Shown in pieces: positions 1 through 9,756 of a DNA stretch of 64,000 bases. Position 1 is the stretch's first letter. The number at the start of each line of letters is the position of its first letter. Location: positions 30,465,666 through 30,529,665 of the forward strand of contig NC_092579.1 in assembly GCF_037975245.1 (NCBI RefSeq), given 5' to 3'. This DNA is from Apostichopus japonicus (Eukaryota; Echinodermata; Holothuroidea; Aspidochirotida; Stichopodidae). A program made the position numbers and the translations under genes. The notes beneath the pieces were generated by a model. That model was given only the letters and a program-made list of their open reading frames with translations. It was not told the DNA's origin and ran no database searches.

Positions 1-115
1 GGTGCGTAACGAAGAACGAACTATGGACTCCAAGAAACTATATCGGTACAAGCACGGGGTATTCCCAGTTTGAATCGTGACGTATTATTATTATCCGTGG
101 CCGGTATTTTCTTGA
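1..115 (+). repeat. Dispersed repeat A, copy 1
   Basis: This stretch matches 8620-8735 in direct orientation. Both begin GGTGCGTAACGAAG and share the words GAACTCCAAGAAACT or GGACTCCAAGAAACT, GGTACAAGCACGGG and GAATCGTGACGT, with scattered substitutions and small indels. After about 115 bases the two copies diverge. No coding sense is visible. It is probably one end of a dispersed transposable element that is cut by the window edge, but its other end was not identified. Confidence 0.7.
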
Positions 116-144
116 AGAACTACCAGTTTTATTTTTTTTTATAT

Positions 145-530
145 ATTTGTTATCAAAAAGTTATTAAATGATAACTTTAGGCAGAATTTTGGTCTTGTTA
201 CTGTAATTTTTAGTATTATTGTTTATAAATTCTAATAACTCACCTAAAAAACACGATAACTTCATTTAAACAACAGGGGACCATTGGATGATATTCAACA
301 CCACTCGTCTTTGCCATATTTGTATTCCTAGTTTGGTAATCTGTTCATAGATGTTTCGATTTGTTACTATATAAGAGATTCAGCACTAATTGTTCATTAA
401 CCAGAATGCATAATGCATTGAGGTTTTGATGACTTCAATGCACTAGACTTCTGCTTGTTAGTATAACCAGAACTAGCTGTTGCAATAACATTATGGCATG
501 ATAAACACAGGTCAGTCTACTGTACGTGGC
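145..530 (+). repeat. Dispersed repeat blocks B and C
   Basis: Block B (about 145-330, containing GGACCATTGGATGATATTC and CACTCGTCTTTGCCATATTT) recurs in direct orientation at about 13935-14215. A weaker copy lies near 18285. Block C (about 400-530, containing GACTTCTGCTTGTTAGTATA and GGCATGATAAACACAGG) recurs inverted at about 13750-13880. The same blocks in different relative orientations point to an old, rearranged mobile element rather than a simple segmental duplication. Confidence 0.65.
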
Positions 531-539
531 TATACACAC

Positions 540-800
540 CTCCACCAAAAACAATAGGGGTCTTGTATGGGTATGTTATGAATCCACACACCAAGTGTTA
601 GAGGTATCCACGATTTCTATCGTTAGATATCATGTAATAGGTTTTTCAGAGTTTGACCTCTGGTGACCTATAGGAGATTTGACCTCACAAGCAATATGAT
701 TCTTGTACTCAATATGGCAAATCCATATACCATGTATGAAAAGTATCCATAATTTCTACCATGAGAAATCATGTTTTGAAGGTTTTCAGGCCTCGACAAA
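540..800 (+). repeat. Degenerate copies of a ~130 bp dispersed repeat
   Basis: Two degenerate units are recognisable by CAATAGGGGTCTT, GTTTGACCTCTGGTGACC and an ending near AAATCATGTTTTGAAGG. They belong to the same family as the better preserved units at 1890-2300 and the inverted copy at 9030-9175. Confidence 0.55.
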
Positions 801-1889
801 TATTTCTAGAAGTACTCGCTATTTGGCGACCGTGACTAAAAATCTACTCATCAAATTACACTCGCCAGTAGTTCTATGATTGTTGTTCAAGTCTCCAAAC
901 TACAGATTTGCAACATCAATACTTTCTATGAACAAAGGTTAGGCAGTTAGGCAATTACATGGTGCTACGTATTTGCGCATTGGAAAGTCATGTTTCTTTG
1001 CAGTATGAAATTTAACCTTTTTCCACCAAAAGTAAGTGTTGAACAAAGTAAAACATGACCCAGAATCATAAATAAGCAGTCAAGCCTACTGCAATGTCTT
1101 AAACAATTAAAAATAAAACGTCTGTAAAACCACCTACGAAGATAGCTTAGCTTATGTCACATTATTGCTCCTATATTACTAGGTATACAGTAGCTAGGTG
1201 TGCGCGAGTCCTAAGCCTCTACAGTACCTTACTACTACTTTGAACCGCTACTCGATTAGCGCGACTTCGTACATTTGTCCCGTTAATTATCTTGTTTGAT
1301 AGCTGCAGATTGATGCGCTATTACTCCATTAAACTGCCTGAATCAAAGCGATCTTTTACGCAATGAAAATCTGAGGTTGTAAGAGCATCGATCTTCCAAA
1401 AATCCTAGCAGCAACAACAGCAAACTTGTCTCAAAACTCCTTAAATTGTTCTATACTCCGCGAATTCTGACTGATATCCAGCCAGCTGGAATTAAGGAGA
1501 TGTTTTGCCATCTTAAGTGTATTGGTATCCTGACTGGTATTGTTCACGTTGTTGTGTTAACGAACCCTATTCTTCCCAACCGTTGCTGGCCTAGACAACA
1601 TAAAATTGCTCACAGGCCTATAGCCAGGTTAGTTCAAGTTGTCCCATAATCATAAACGTGATGACAGTCGAACGTTACTTTTAAGGCTTAGATATGCTGA
1701 AACTGGTGGAAGAGACTACACAAATTGAGATCAACAGCCGATCCAGACAAAAGCTCATGAACTTACTGCAAACTAAGACCGTTTTACACAATTATTTGGC
1801 ATTAGAGATTGGTCATAGCAAAAACTATAACTAGACGAACTGTTAAGTTTCATAAACGTTGCCTGGTCACAACGAACTACATCCAACCT
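801..1889. other. No gene seen
   Basis: Unique-looking AT-rich DNA. Short open frames exist but carry no recognisable motif, and no splice-consistent exon or RNA gene was found. Confidence 0.5.
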
Positions 1890-2300
1890 TCCATTCTTGA
1901 GTTGTCGTATTTACAAGGTTTTCACAATTTGACCTCTAGTGACCCCAAATGTTCTTGGACCTCCACTAAAATCAAAAGAGATATTGAACTCAATGTGGTA
2001 CTCCTTCACACGAAAGGCGAGATCGATCCAAGCTATTCTTCTTGAGATATCGTGTTTACAAGGTTTACTCAATTTGACCCCTGGTGACCCAAAAGGGCTT
2101 TTATCTCCACAAACAACTATAGGCTTTTGCTCCTAAATGTGGTCCTCCTACTCACGAAATATGAAATTGGTCCAAGTTTACCTCCTGGAGATATCGTGTT
2201 TACAAGGTTTTCACTATTTGGCCCCTGGTGACCCCAAATGACCTTTGACCTCCCCACAAAACAATAGGGTTCTTCTACTCAATGTGGTACTCATATACAC
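1890..2300 (+). repeat. Tandem ~130 bp repeat, about three units
   Basis: Three successive units each contain a version of GATATCGTGTTTACAAGG, then TTGACCCCTGGTGACCC, then a CTCAATGTGGTACTCC-like word. The last unit (about 2190-2300) also has GACCTTTGACCTCCCC and CAATAGGGTTCTTCTACTC. This last unit is the reverse complement of 9035-9170 with few differences. The open frames crossing the array are by-products of the periodicity. Confidence 0.75.
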
Positions 2301-2359
2301 TAAGTATTATATATTAAAAATATCACAGCAATTGACAGGCAATTATGCTTTAAAACCAT

Positions 2360-2665
2360 AGTACAAGAGTACAAGAATGTAAAAATTTAAAATAACGTTG
2401 AATTATTAATGTTCGAGAAAGGTTTACAATTTCAGTAAATAACATCAAAACCACTGGTAAAAGTCAGCATCATGTACATCAAAACAAAAAGAAAAGAGTA
2501 CAAGAATGTAAAAATTTAAAATAACGTTGAATTATTAATGTTCGAGAAATGTTTACAATTTCAGTAAATAACATCAAAACCACTGGTAAAGTCAACATTA
2601 TGTTAAATGTTCATCAAAACTAAAGGAAAAGAGTACAAGAATGTAAAAAATTAAAATAACGTGTT
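2360..2665 (+). repeat. Tandem ~130-135 bp repeat, 2.3 units
   Basis: GAGTACAAGAATGTAAAAA begins at about 2367, 2496 and 2631, giving periods of 129 and 135. The units also share ACGTTGAATTATTAATG and ATCAAAACCACTGGTAAA. Part of a unit recurs at 2835-2870, and a larger part at 3135-3230. Confidence 0.85.
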
Positions 2666-3366
2666 GAAAGAATGTTAAATAATGTCGTAATGTTTCATAT
2701 GTTGAACATTCTTTGTACTCCCATTTACTTTTCTGAGTTTTCATCACAGTTCTTCATTCTCAGCTGAAAGGTTTGTGTACCTCAATAGGGACCTTTGAGG
2801 TATGTTGTCAAAGATTGGAGGGGGGGGGGTGGGCGTTGAATTATTAATGTTCGAGAATTGTTAACAGTGTTCATTCTTTTTCAGAGAGCTTTCTTTTTCG
2901 GATTTATTGAACAGGGTATTTGCTTTGACATAAGATTATAATGAAAATGAAGGGATTGATTAATAAATATATGTATGGCAGGAACATTTAGAGGGCAGTA
3001 AAACTCTAATATGGATGTGTTAATGGAAAAATCAGTCTCTCGTAGATCGTTGCTTATAATGGTTACATGAATCATTTTGTGATGTCATTGGCCTGCACAT
3101 GCGTGGGTGATTATTGTAAATCTAGAAAGAAATACAATTTCATTAAATACATCAAAACCACTGGTAAAAGTCAACATTATGTTAAATGTTCATCAAAACA
3201 AAAAGAAAAGAGTACAAGAATGTAAAAATATCTGGTTACACTAATTCAACTATCATCACCGAATGATAGTTGCTTCACCTTTTTAAGGATTTTTATAAGA
3301 CAGGACTATATGAGAATTATATGAGTATAACGAACAAAGTGGGTCTCAGTTCATAAGTTGAACTTT
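2666..3366. other. Spacer with detached repeat pieces and a G10 run
   Basis: This spacer holds a ten-base G run at 2820-2829 and detached pieces of the adjacent 130 bp tandem repeat at 2835-2870 and 3135-3230. No gene was recognised. It is the 3' flank of the minus-strand gene that ends at 3367. A possible AATAAA-type signal for that gene (TTTATT on the plus strand) lies near 2900, but it is distant and unproven. Confidence 0.5.
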
Positions 3367-4863
3367 TCAAAGACGGTGATATTTCTTTCTTGATCTCAAA
3401 AGTCCGTCTATGCCCTCCTCACAAATTAGTCGAAAAGCTTCTCTGCCTGGTCCTTTAGCTTGGGCGTCGTACCTTTTTAATCCGTCTTCCTTCAACCTAT
3501 TAAACTTTTGCAACTGACCACCTCTCTCTATTTTTCGAATAGGACCATCTGTAGAATGTCGTATTTGTTTTATTATTTCAGTCGTGAGATCTTGGCATTG
3601 TTCAAGTGATTTATGATAATTAGCGTTGGTTAACTGGGCCTCGGGATATTCCGTTAAGGCTTCCATAATCTGTTTGGGCCCCGATATGGCCCGTTCATCA
3701 AAACCTCGTAGTCTGTCGTTGAATAATGTTCGGACCAATGACGCAGCTTGTTTATGCTGTCGAGTAAGATCATTTTCTTCCAAGGGTAGCTGGTCCGCAA
3801 TGTCCTTCATCTTTGTATGATACATCTTTATAGCCATGGTTAGAGTGTCACCACTCATGGCCATCTGAATGCGGAATACTTCGTTTTCCATTTCACGACA
3901 ACAGTGACTTCTCACCTCCAGTTTTGTCGGACCCTTAGCCTTCGCATCAAACTCGCTCAGATGTTTTGATTTTATCTCTTTCAGTTTAGAGATAATGTCA
4001 AGTTGCTCATGCAAGCTCGATACGGAATGGTCTGCGAGATATTGCACACATTCGGTGCTCGCGCGTGCCACAATATTTGAGCGCAGGTTTTCGCAAAAAG
4101 CGTGAGATAGGGTGGAGTTCACGAGTAAGAAGTGTTCTTTCTTGTCTTCCATATTGGATCTTAAAATCGATTCATTTGTTTGTATCTTCTCTGGATTTAT
4201 TCCTTTACAGCGACTTTGATATTCATTTAGTACTTCCTGGTCGACGGCAGCAAATTTCCTCTGGATCTCTTCAGAATCATATCGTGCCTCTACCACGATG
4301 TTGTGCAACATATCTCGATATTTGCCGATAGCATCGGAACAAGCGAAATCGGCCACCGGCATTTCGGTATTTATGTCCAACTGTAGTTCTTCCCTCACTT
4401 CTTTTTTGTCCGGGCCGCTGGCTTCCTCGTCGTATTCTTTCAGAACGGTTTCCTTCGTGCGTTCTAATTCTGCAAAATTGCAATTTGCAATCTCCTCCAA
4501 AACTGGTTTAAGATGGCGCTGTTTAAGTTCTCTCGCTATTTCCGTACAGCTGTTTGATTCGGTTTTGTGGCTCGAATTGGATGTTGTACTGACTGAATTT
4601 GAACGTGATTTGCTATTTTGATGAGATACTGCAACGCCTCCTAGATTGGAATTAGAGTCCGCTCCTGGTTGCTGTGGAGGGAGTGATCGAGGTCTTGGTA
4701 CCGGAGTTCCTGGGGGCCTCGGACGAAGAACTGGCTTTCGTCTTGGGGCTACTGGTTTAGGATGGCCCTTCTCCTTTGCTACGAGAACAGAGGGCGGACG
4801 AGCTGCAACAGGTGGTCCTAGTATAGATAACAAAAAATATACTAAATGTGCTCCATGATGCAT
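3367..4863 (-). CDS. GTPase-less protein with five atlastin/GBP-like helical repeats and a signal-peptide-like start
   Basis: This intact 498-codon frame is the longest in the window. An in-frame TGA lies six codons upstream of the chosen ATG, so the start is well bounded. Residues 1-21 are hydrophobic (LVYFLLSIL core, PPVAA end) like a cleavable signal peptide. Residues 22-68 are rich in Pro and Arg, and 69-105 in Ser and Asn. From 106 on, an ~80-residue unit recurs five times, each ending in an amphipathic helix followed by an aromatic-D-x-x-A-x-G-P signature: YDEEASGP (144), YQSRCKGI (215), FDAKAKGP (305), FDERAISGP (388) and YDAQAKGP (465). Heptad-like Leu/Ile/Glu/Lys helices precede and follow each. 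The pattern resembles the helical middle or C-terminal part of atlastin/guanylate-binding dynamin-like GTPases, but no P-loop, switch or RD motif is present. Family assignment is tentative. It could also be an unrelated coiled-coil protein. Being intronless, it may be a retrocopy or a lineage-specific gene. Confidence 0.7.
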   Translation of the reverse strand: MHHGAHLVYFLLSILGPPVAARPPSVLVAKEKGHPKPVAPRRKPVLRPRPPGTPVPRPRSLPPQQPGADSNSNLGGVAVSHQNSKSRSNSVSTTSNSSHKTESNSCTEIARELKQRHLKPVLEEIANCNFAELERTKETVLKEYDEEASGPDKKEVREELQLDINTEMPVADFACSDAIGKYRDMLHNIVVEARYDSEEIQRKFAAVDQEVLNEYQSRCKGINPEKIQTNESILRSNMEDKKEHFLLVNSTLSHAFCENLRSNIVARASTECVQYLADHSVSSLHEQLDIISKLKEIKSKHLSEFDAKAKGPTKLEVRSHCCREMENEVFRIQMAMSGDTLTMAIKMYHTKMKDIADQLPLEENDLTRQHKQAASLVRTLFNDRLRGFDERAISGPKQIMEALTEYPEAQLTNANYHKSLEQCQDLTTEIIKQIRHSTDGPIRKIERGGQLQKFNRLKEDGLKRYDAQAKGPGREAFRLICEEGIDGLLRSRKKYHRL

Positions 4864-5792
4864 TTTATATGATTGCTTTCAGTCTGCTCTGTGATCAATC
4901 TATCATCGACGGGGTGTTTTTTTCTGACAATATTATCTTGCTAATTATGTAGGTTATTCTAATAAAAGTAAAACACTTCGACTTTTCAGTTCAATTGACA
5001 ATGATAATGTCAAAAACGCTGTTTTGCTAGATACATATAAACTTCAGAAAAAATCATATATCAAACTGCAATTCTTTGCGAAGAAAAATACTATATGCAC
5101 CTTACTTAACAATTAGTGACGTAAAAGTTTAGAGAAGAATTTTTAATTAAGCCATACTTGTCACAGACTTAATCATATAAACGTACTTTTGCATTATTAT
5201 TTGTTTCTTTCTTTTTAAAGGACACGAAACTTCCTCAAATAAGATTTAATTTTGAACGGTGTTCAATATATATGATATACATTATCAGTAATCAAAATTT
5301 CGAGGATCAAATTTAAAATAATAATAATAATACCAAACATGTATAGCGCGATAAGCACCGGCATCAATGCGCTTTTCAAAAATGGAATAAATCTTAAAAA
5401 CTACACAAAAATGAACTTTACAGATGTTAGTAAAGTCTTGGTCTGCGAGCACGGACTATCGATCTGTATCTTACGTGTTTACAATAAATTAAGCATTTTC
5501 GCTATATTGTTCGACGTTACAATAAAAGATATTATTTAAATTTAATAAACGGAATGAGTGTTTCTTCAGTAATCACAAAAGTGAAAGTTTGCAGACCTTA
5601 CAAATTAACATACCCTTCAAATTTCTTGGAACGATTTTAGCTTGCTCCCCGAGTTTCTTTTCTAGCATCTGGTGCTGCGCATGCTCGGATAACGCACGAG
5701 AATCTTCCATCTTTGAACAACGTCTGCTTGAAAATAATGATAAAATAATAATAACAACAACAATAGCAACAACAACAATAACAGCATCAATA
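4864..5792. other. 5' flank of the 498-residue gene; no gene seen
   Basis: Very AT-rich DNA with short (ATA)n and (ACA)n runs at about 5320-5332 and 5745-5775. It must contain any promoter of the minus-strand gene that starts at 4863, but I could not identify a convincing TATA box or initiator. The ATCATATAAA immediately before the ATG is too close to serve as a TATA box for that start. Confidence 0.4.
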
Positions 5793-6727
5793 GGGTCATT
5801 CCATATCAAATAACCAAATTTTGGTGTAGGTTGTAGTCCGAACTTTTTGAAAAAATACCAAATTATTGTATGTTTGGAACATCATGGAATAAGCACATGA
5901 TGTGACTTTCAGTTGCTTTGCTTCAAAATTGGCCGATTTATCGCACTTTAAAAATTCCGTAATTTGTCGCCACTGTGGCATTTTGGCATCTTCTTGATTT
6001 TTGAGGTCTGATTTCTCTGCAGTTAAACATTCTACTAACTTTCTATGACAGAAACCTATAGACTCTATATCATGGGAAAAGGCTATAAAAGCATTGTCTT
6101 GTGGAGTTAGGTTAATTTAAAAGTGCCAAAATATTCTATTTTGGTATTTTTCGCAAAGCAATGTGTTATTTTTAGTGATAAATTGCTCCTTTGCTTTAGG
6201 ATACTTGATTCTTTCAGAGATTATTATGTCCCGTCCAAGCAATACCAAATAATGATCACAATGCATTCTAGTAGTATATTTGCAAGTTGTGCAGTTCTAA
6301 AGTTACTATCTCATGCTGCGTATTTTGCCTTATTTGTAAATGAAAAATGCTCCAAGTTTGGAATTTTATACAAAAACCCCCATAAAGTTTTTGCCTGTTT
6401 TGCTGTTCCATATGTTTTTGAGCCTGGATATTGTATTTCAAGGTCATTCAAGTCAATACTGTGCAGATTTCAATGTCATTTAAACAAATAATATTCTGGA
6501 TTCATTCACTTTATTAAAAGACTACTATAAAATGAATGTCAATCAATACACATGTCCCGAGTGTATTATTAATTCAAATGTGCAGACATTCTGTTTTGCC
6601 AAATGCCACGGTGGCGACAAGTTTACAGAATATGCTTATTTCATGGTGCTCTAATCATGCAATGAGTGTGGTAATATTTTGGAGAGGGTCCAGCAACAGC
6701 CATACGTGAATTGACACAGAATGACCC
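5793..6727. mobile_element. Foldback MITE-like element with GGGTCATTC termini
   Basis: The left end GGGTCATTCCATATCAA (5793-5809) is matched inverted by TTGACACAGAATGACCC (6711-6727), with 14 of 17 bases pairing. A second inner inverted pair lies at 5963-5988 and 6597-6620, built around GTCGCCACTGTGGCATTTTG. The flanking bases on both sides are AATA, a possible 4 bp target-site duplication inside a simple ATA-rich stretch. The interior carries no transposase. A hydrophobic open frame at 6123-6491 has no recognisable motif. I interpret it as a non-autonomous DNA transposon of unassigned superfamily. Confidence 0.7.
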
Positions 6728-7164
6728 AATAATAATAATAACGACGTGTACTGATCATTCTGATCACTGATAAAATCAAAATAATTAGTATCAAAAGTCT
6801 AGAAATTTTCCCGAAATAAAAATGTGAAAAATGAAGAACCCATGTAAATTTTTAAATTGAGGTTGGTGTATAGTTTGGTATGTTGACAACTATTCAGCTC
6901 TCGGTATCTTAGTTCCTCTAAGCTTAACGATAAGAAAAACTGTTTTTCAACCCCCAATAATTCACAGAGATAAATGATACAATTTGTGCAGTCTAGTATG
7001 TATTTTGAGTATATACATATACCGTCAAATCCGTTCCTAAAAAGATTTAGGGCAGTTGAGAGGGTTAATAGCTGGGGTCAAGGGGGAAGGCTTGCCCCTC
7101 CCATATCTCGATGAGTGTGTGTGCACACACGTATATATTGTAAGTCATGTGGGACAAACACCGC
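6728..7164. other. No gene seen
   Basis: AT-rich spacer with a short ATA-rich run just after the foldback element and a GTGTGTGTGCACACACG palindromic stretch near 7116-7132. No coding or RNA feature was recognised. Confidence 0.45.
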
Positions 7165-7385
7165 ATAATACATCCGCGTATCAATTCGAATATATACGCG
7201 TATTAATTCAAATTTATACCCCTATAAATTATTAGCCAATCACAAGGCTTTAATACATCCGCGTATTAATTCGAATATGAACACGTATTAATTCGAATAC
7301 ATATGAGGATTAATTCGAATATATGCACATGTTAATTCGAATATTATATACACGTATTAATTAAAATAAACACGTATTAAACCAT
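7165..7385 (+). repeat. Degenerate tandem repeat of CGTATTAATTCGAATA
   Basis: About nine imperfect copies of a ~22-26 bp unit with consensus near CGCGTATTAATTCGAATATA are spread through this block. One interruption occurs at about 7215-7250. Related words (TTAATACGCGTATATATTC, ATAATCGTATTAATACGAG) reappear at about 7538-7600. The core ATTAATTCGAAT is nearly self-complementary. Confidence 0.8.
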
Positions 7386-7605
7386 GCTGTTGTCTAGATC
7401 AAGTACGTTTGGCCTGGGTGTACGTCAATAGAGATTATAATTTTGCAAACTCTCATATATTGCACTGACGAGGCTACAATGTGATAACTCTCGAAACTCT
7501 TTTGTGAAAGCTATAGGACATGCCAGTTATTGTCTGATTTAATACGCGTATATATTCAACTAAATGCGCATATATAATCGTATTAATACGAGGATATATT
7601 ATGCG

Positions 7606-8619
7606 AAGTTTGGCCCATATGGCTTGCCATACACGTACACCTATTGCACACAGACCCGCAAAACCGTTACGTGGTGAAGTAATAAACATACTCCAAAAAG
7701 TTCGTAGTACACTAAAACTACAAACTGGTAAACCGCTGTCGATTCTGTCTTGCCCAGAATATATCAGTTAACTCGTGGGAATATGGATTGTAGTCTCGAC
7801 TGCTATATCTCGAAACTTTTACCCTTTTATCTCATATATAGGTTAGCCCTAACGTTCCCTTAGTTCCCCTAACGTCATCGCACTACACATTTTGCCGCGT
7901 AGGCTTATTCAATCGTTTCCGTCTGTTAATAGACAATCAATAGTTTGTTTTCCATCTCTTTGAGTCCATCCCGAAAGTGCTCTTTTTCATATCAGCATTT
8001 ATATTAAATTGTGTACATAGGTTCCATTCTTTAAACTAATACTAAATTTCTGTACTTATATGTGGAATGTGGCTGGTTATAATAATTATTGTACTTTGTA
8101 TAGGCCTACCGTGCTACTTCAGTATCGAATTAAATGACAAGAAACGCTATTCCATATGTGCAACATTAACGTCGAGCTTCCGTCGTTCCCATGGAATCGG
8201 TGAATACAGTGGATGTACACTACCACCCACATGAAATTGATCTGTTCTATATCCTTGCATTCGCAAGACACTAACTGTTCACATCGGTGAACCCTATAGA
8301 ACGGTAGAATCAATTAATTAAATGGATAACGTGAAACTGAGAGAAGAATCAAATTTGCATATCACTTACATTTTACCCGATGCTTGTGACCAATAAATGG
8401 ATACACGCCAGTGTTGGTAAGGAACTTAGTAGGTGGTTATTCACAACGTGCAATGCTTGTAAGCCAGTATATAGGTATATAGGTAGTATATGTGTACCAA
8501 CCGGATACAAATGCTTAATGCATATGCAGGACGCTACATAAAAACCTTTTCGAATAAAAGTAAAGTCTATCAAATTATTACATCGTCATTTTGTATAACG
8601 ATCTTTTCACAAAGCAGCT
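7606..8619. other. No gene seen
   Basis: Unique-looking DNA without a recognisable exon, RNA gene or repeat. Open frames here are short and lack motifs. Confidence 0.45.
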
Positions 8620-8735
8620 TGGTGCGTAACGAAGCCTAACGAACTATGAACTCCAAGAAACTGTATTCGGTACAAGCACGGGTTTTTCCAAGTTGAATCG
8701 TGACGTCATATTATTATCCGTCGCCAGTTTTTGGT
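8620..8735 (+). repeat. Dispersed repeat A, copy 2
   Basis: Direct repeat of positions 1-115, beginning GGTGCGTAACGAAGCC and ending near TATTATCCGTCGCC. Differences include a few substitutions and small indels, so the duplication is not recent. Confidence 0.7.
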
Positions 8736-8759
8736 TTCGATTATAATCGTAACCTATGC

Positions 8760-9000
8760 ATTCATGCAGGCGGAGAGTGTGCGTGCGTGCGTTTGTTTTG
8801 CTACTTGAACTACTTGGACTTGAACCAAAGAATTTCAGGTCCTCGGTTGTGATTTCTAAAGAATCACCACGTCCTCGGAAGAATTCTTTTGTATGGGGTA
8901 TTGTTAAGGTTAGGGTACGTGGATTTGAACAATGGAAAATACAATGGGGTCCTCGGTCTGAATGTAATACAAACATGTGTGCGTGTATGTGTGTGACGCC
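8760..9000 (+). repeat. GT-rich and GTCCTCRG-containing dispersed repeat
   Basis: This stretch has GTGCGTGCGTGCG at one end and GTGTGCGTGTATGTGTGTG at the other, with several GTCCTCGG words between. The arrangement GTCCTCGG, then AAAGAATCACCAC, then GTCCTCGGAAGAATTC resembles 56440-56505 (GTCCTCAG, AAAGGAACCACC, GTCCTCAGAATAATTC), which is also next to GTGTGTGTG. The two are probably old copies of one repeat family. Confidence 0.45.
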
Positions 9001-9029
9001 TCGTTTGTAAACTCAACATCTCAAGTAGG

Positions 9030-9175
9030 GAACCAATCTAATATTTGGTGTATATGAGTACCACATTGAGTAGAAGAACCCTATTGTTTTGTGGGGAGGT
9101 CAAAGGTCATTTGGGATCACCAGGGGCCAAATAGTGAAAACCTTGTAAACACGATATCTCAAGGAGATAAGATAT
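9030..9175 (-). repeat. Inverted copy of the ~130 bp dispersed repeat
   Basis: Reverse complement of about 2175-2305. It contains GGTGTATATGAGTACCACA, GAGTAGAAGAACCCTATTG, GGGGAGGTCAAAGGTCATT and CTTGTAAACACGATATCTC. The two copies are closely similar and lie 6.9 kb apart in opposite orientation. Confidence 0.75.
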
Positions 9176-9710
9176 GTTGTACAGTCCCCTGATTTGGGTT
9201 TTCTGTTTGAAATTTCGAAGATACATGCATTTTAACTTAACTGAATGTCACTATCTCAAGAAAATTCCTCTAATATAAAGTTGAAGACTTCAGCAGTGGC
9301 TTCAAGTTATGCTTCCACACTTGGCGGAGAGTAAGTGACCAATCTTCACATAAAATCAATACAAATCAACACTTTAAAAGGAGGAAGTGTGTGGAAGTAA
9401 GACAATATGGTTACTGCAATGGTTCCAGTGACCTAAATTGACCTCTACATGCATAACTTGTACATGGTATCAATAGCCTTGCAACTAATTTTGTGTGGAA
9501 CTGTTAACTTGATGGCATGAGTTGTAGTTTAATATAAGGAAAAATGAAGCATGTCTTTGTTGTACCAAAAACTATTTTTGTTGCTCAACTTGTGTGAAGT
9601 TGTGTGGGTTTTCTCATAACCAGGGCTCATTTTTAAGGAAATTTTAAGGTTGTAGTTCGGACAACCTTGCCGTCATATTTGGTTGTCCGAAAGATTGTCT
9701 GCTTGTACAA

Positions 9711-9756
9711 TGAAAGTACCAAAACATACTACTGGAGTAGTATGTTTTGTGGTACT
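9711..9756. repeat. Near-perfect hairpin (inverted repeat with 2-base loop)
   Basis: CAAAACATACTACT (9720-9733) pairs with AGTAGTATGTTTTG (9736-9749) around a GG loop. The arms extend outward through GTACC/GGTAC with a two-base bulge, giving about 20 paired positions in total. The loop is too small for a typical microRNA precursor. Confidence 0.8.

Noticed and set aside
6123-6491. 122-codon open frame as a transposase fragment
   Set aside because: It lies inside the foldback element, but the translation is hydrophobic and Cys/Phe-rich with no catalytic motif.
9711-9756. MicroRNA precursor
   Set aside because: The loop is two bases and the stem nearly perfect, unlike a normal precursor with a larger loop and about 22 bp arms with bulges.
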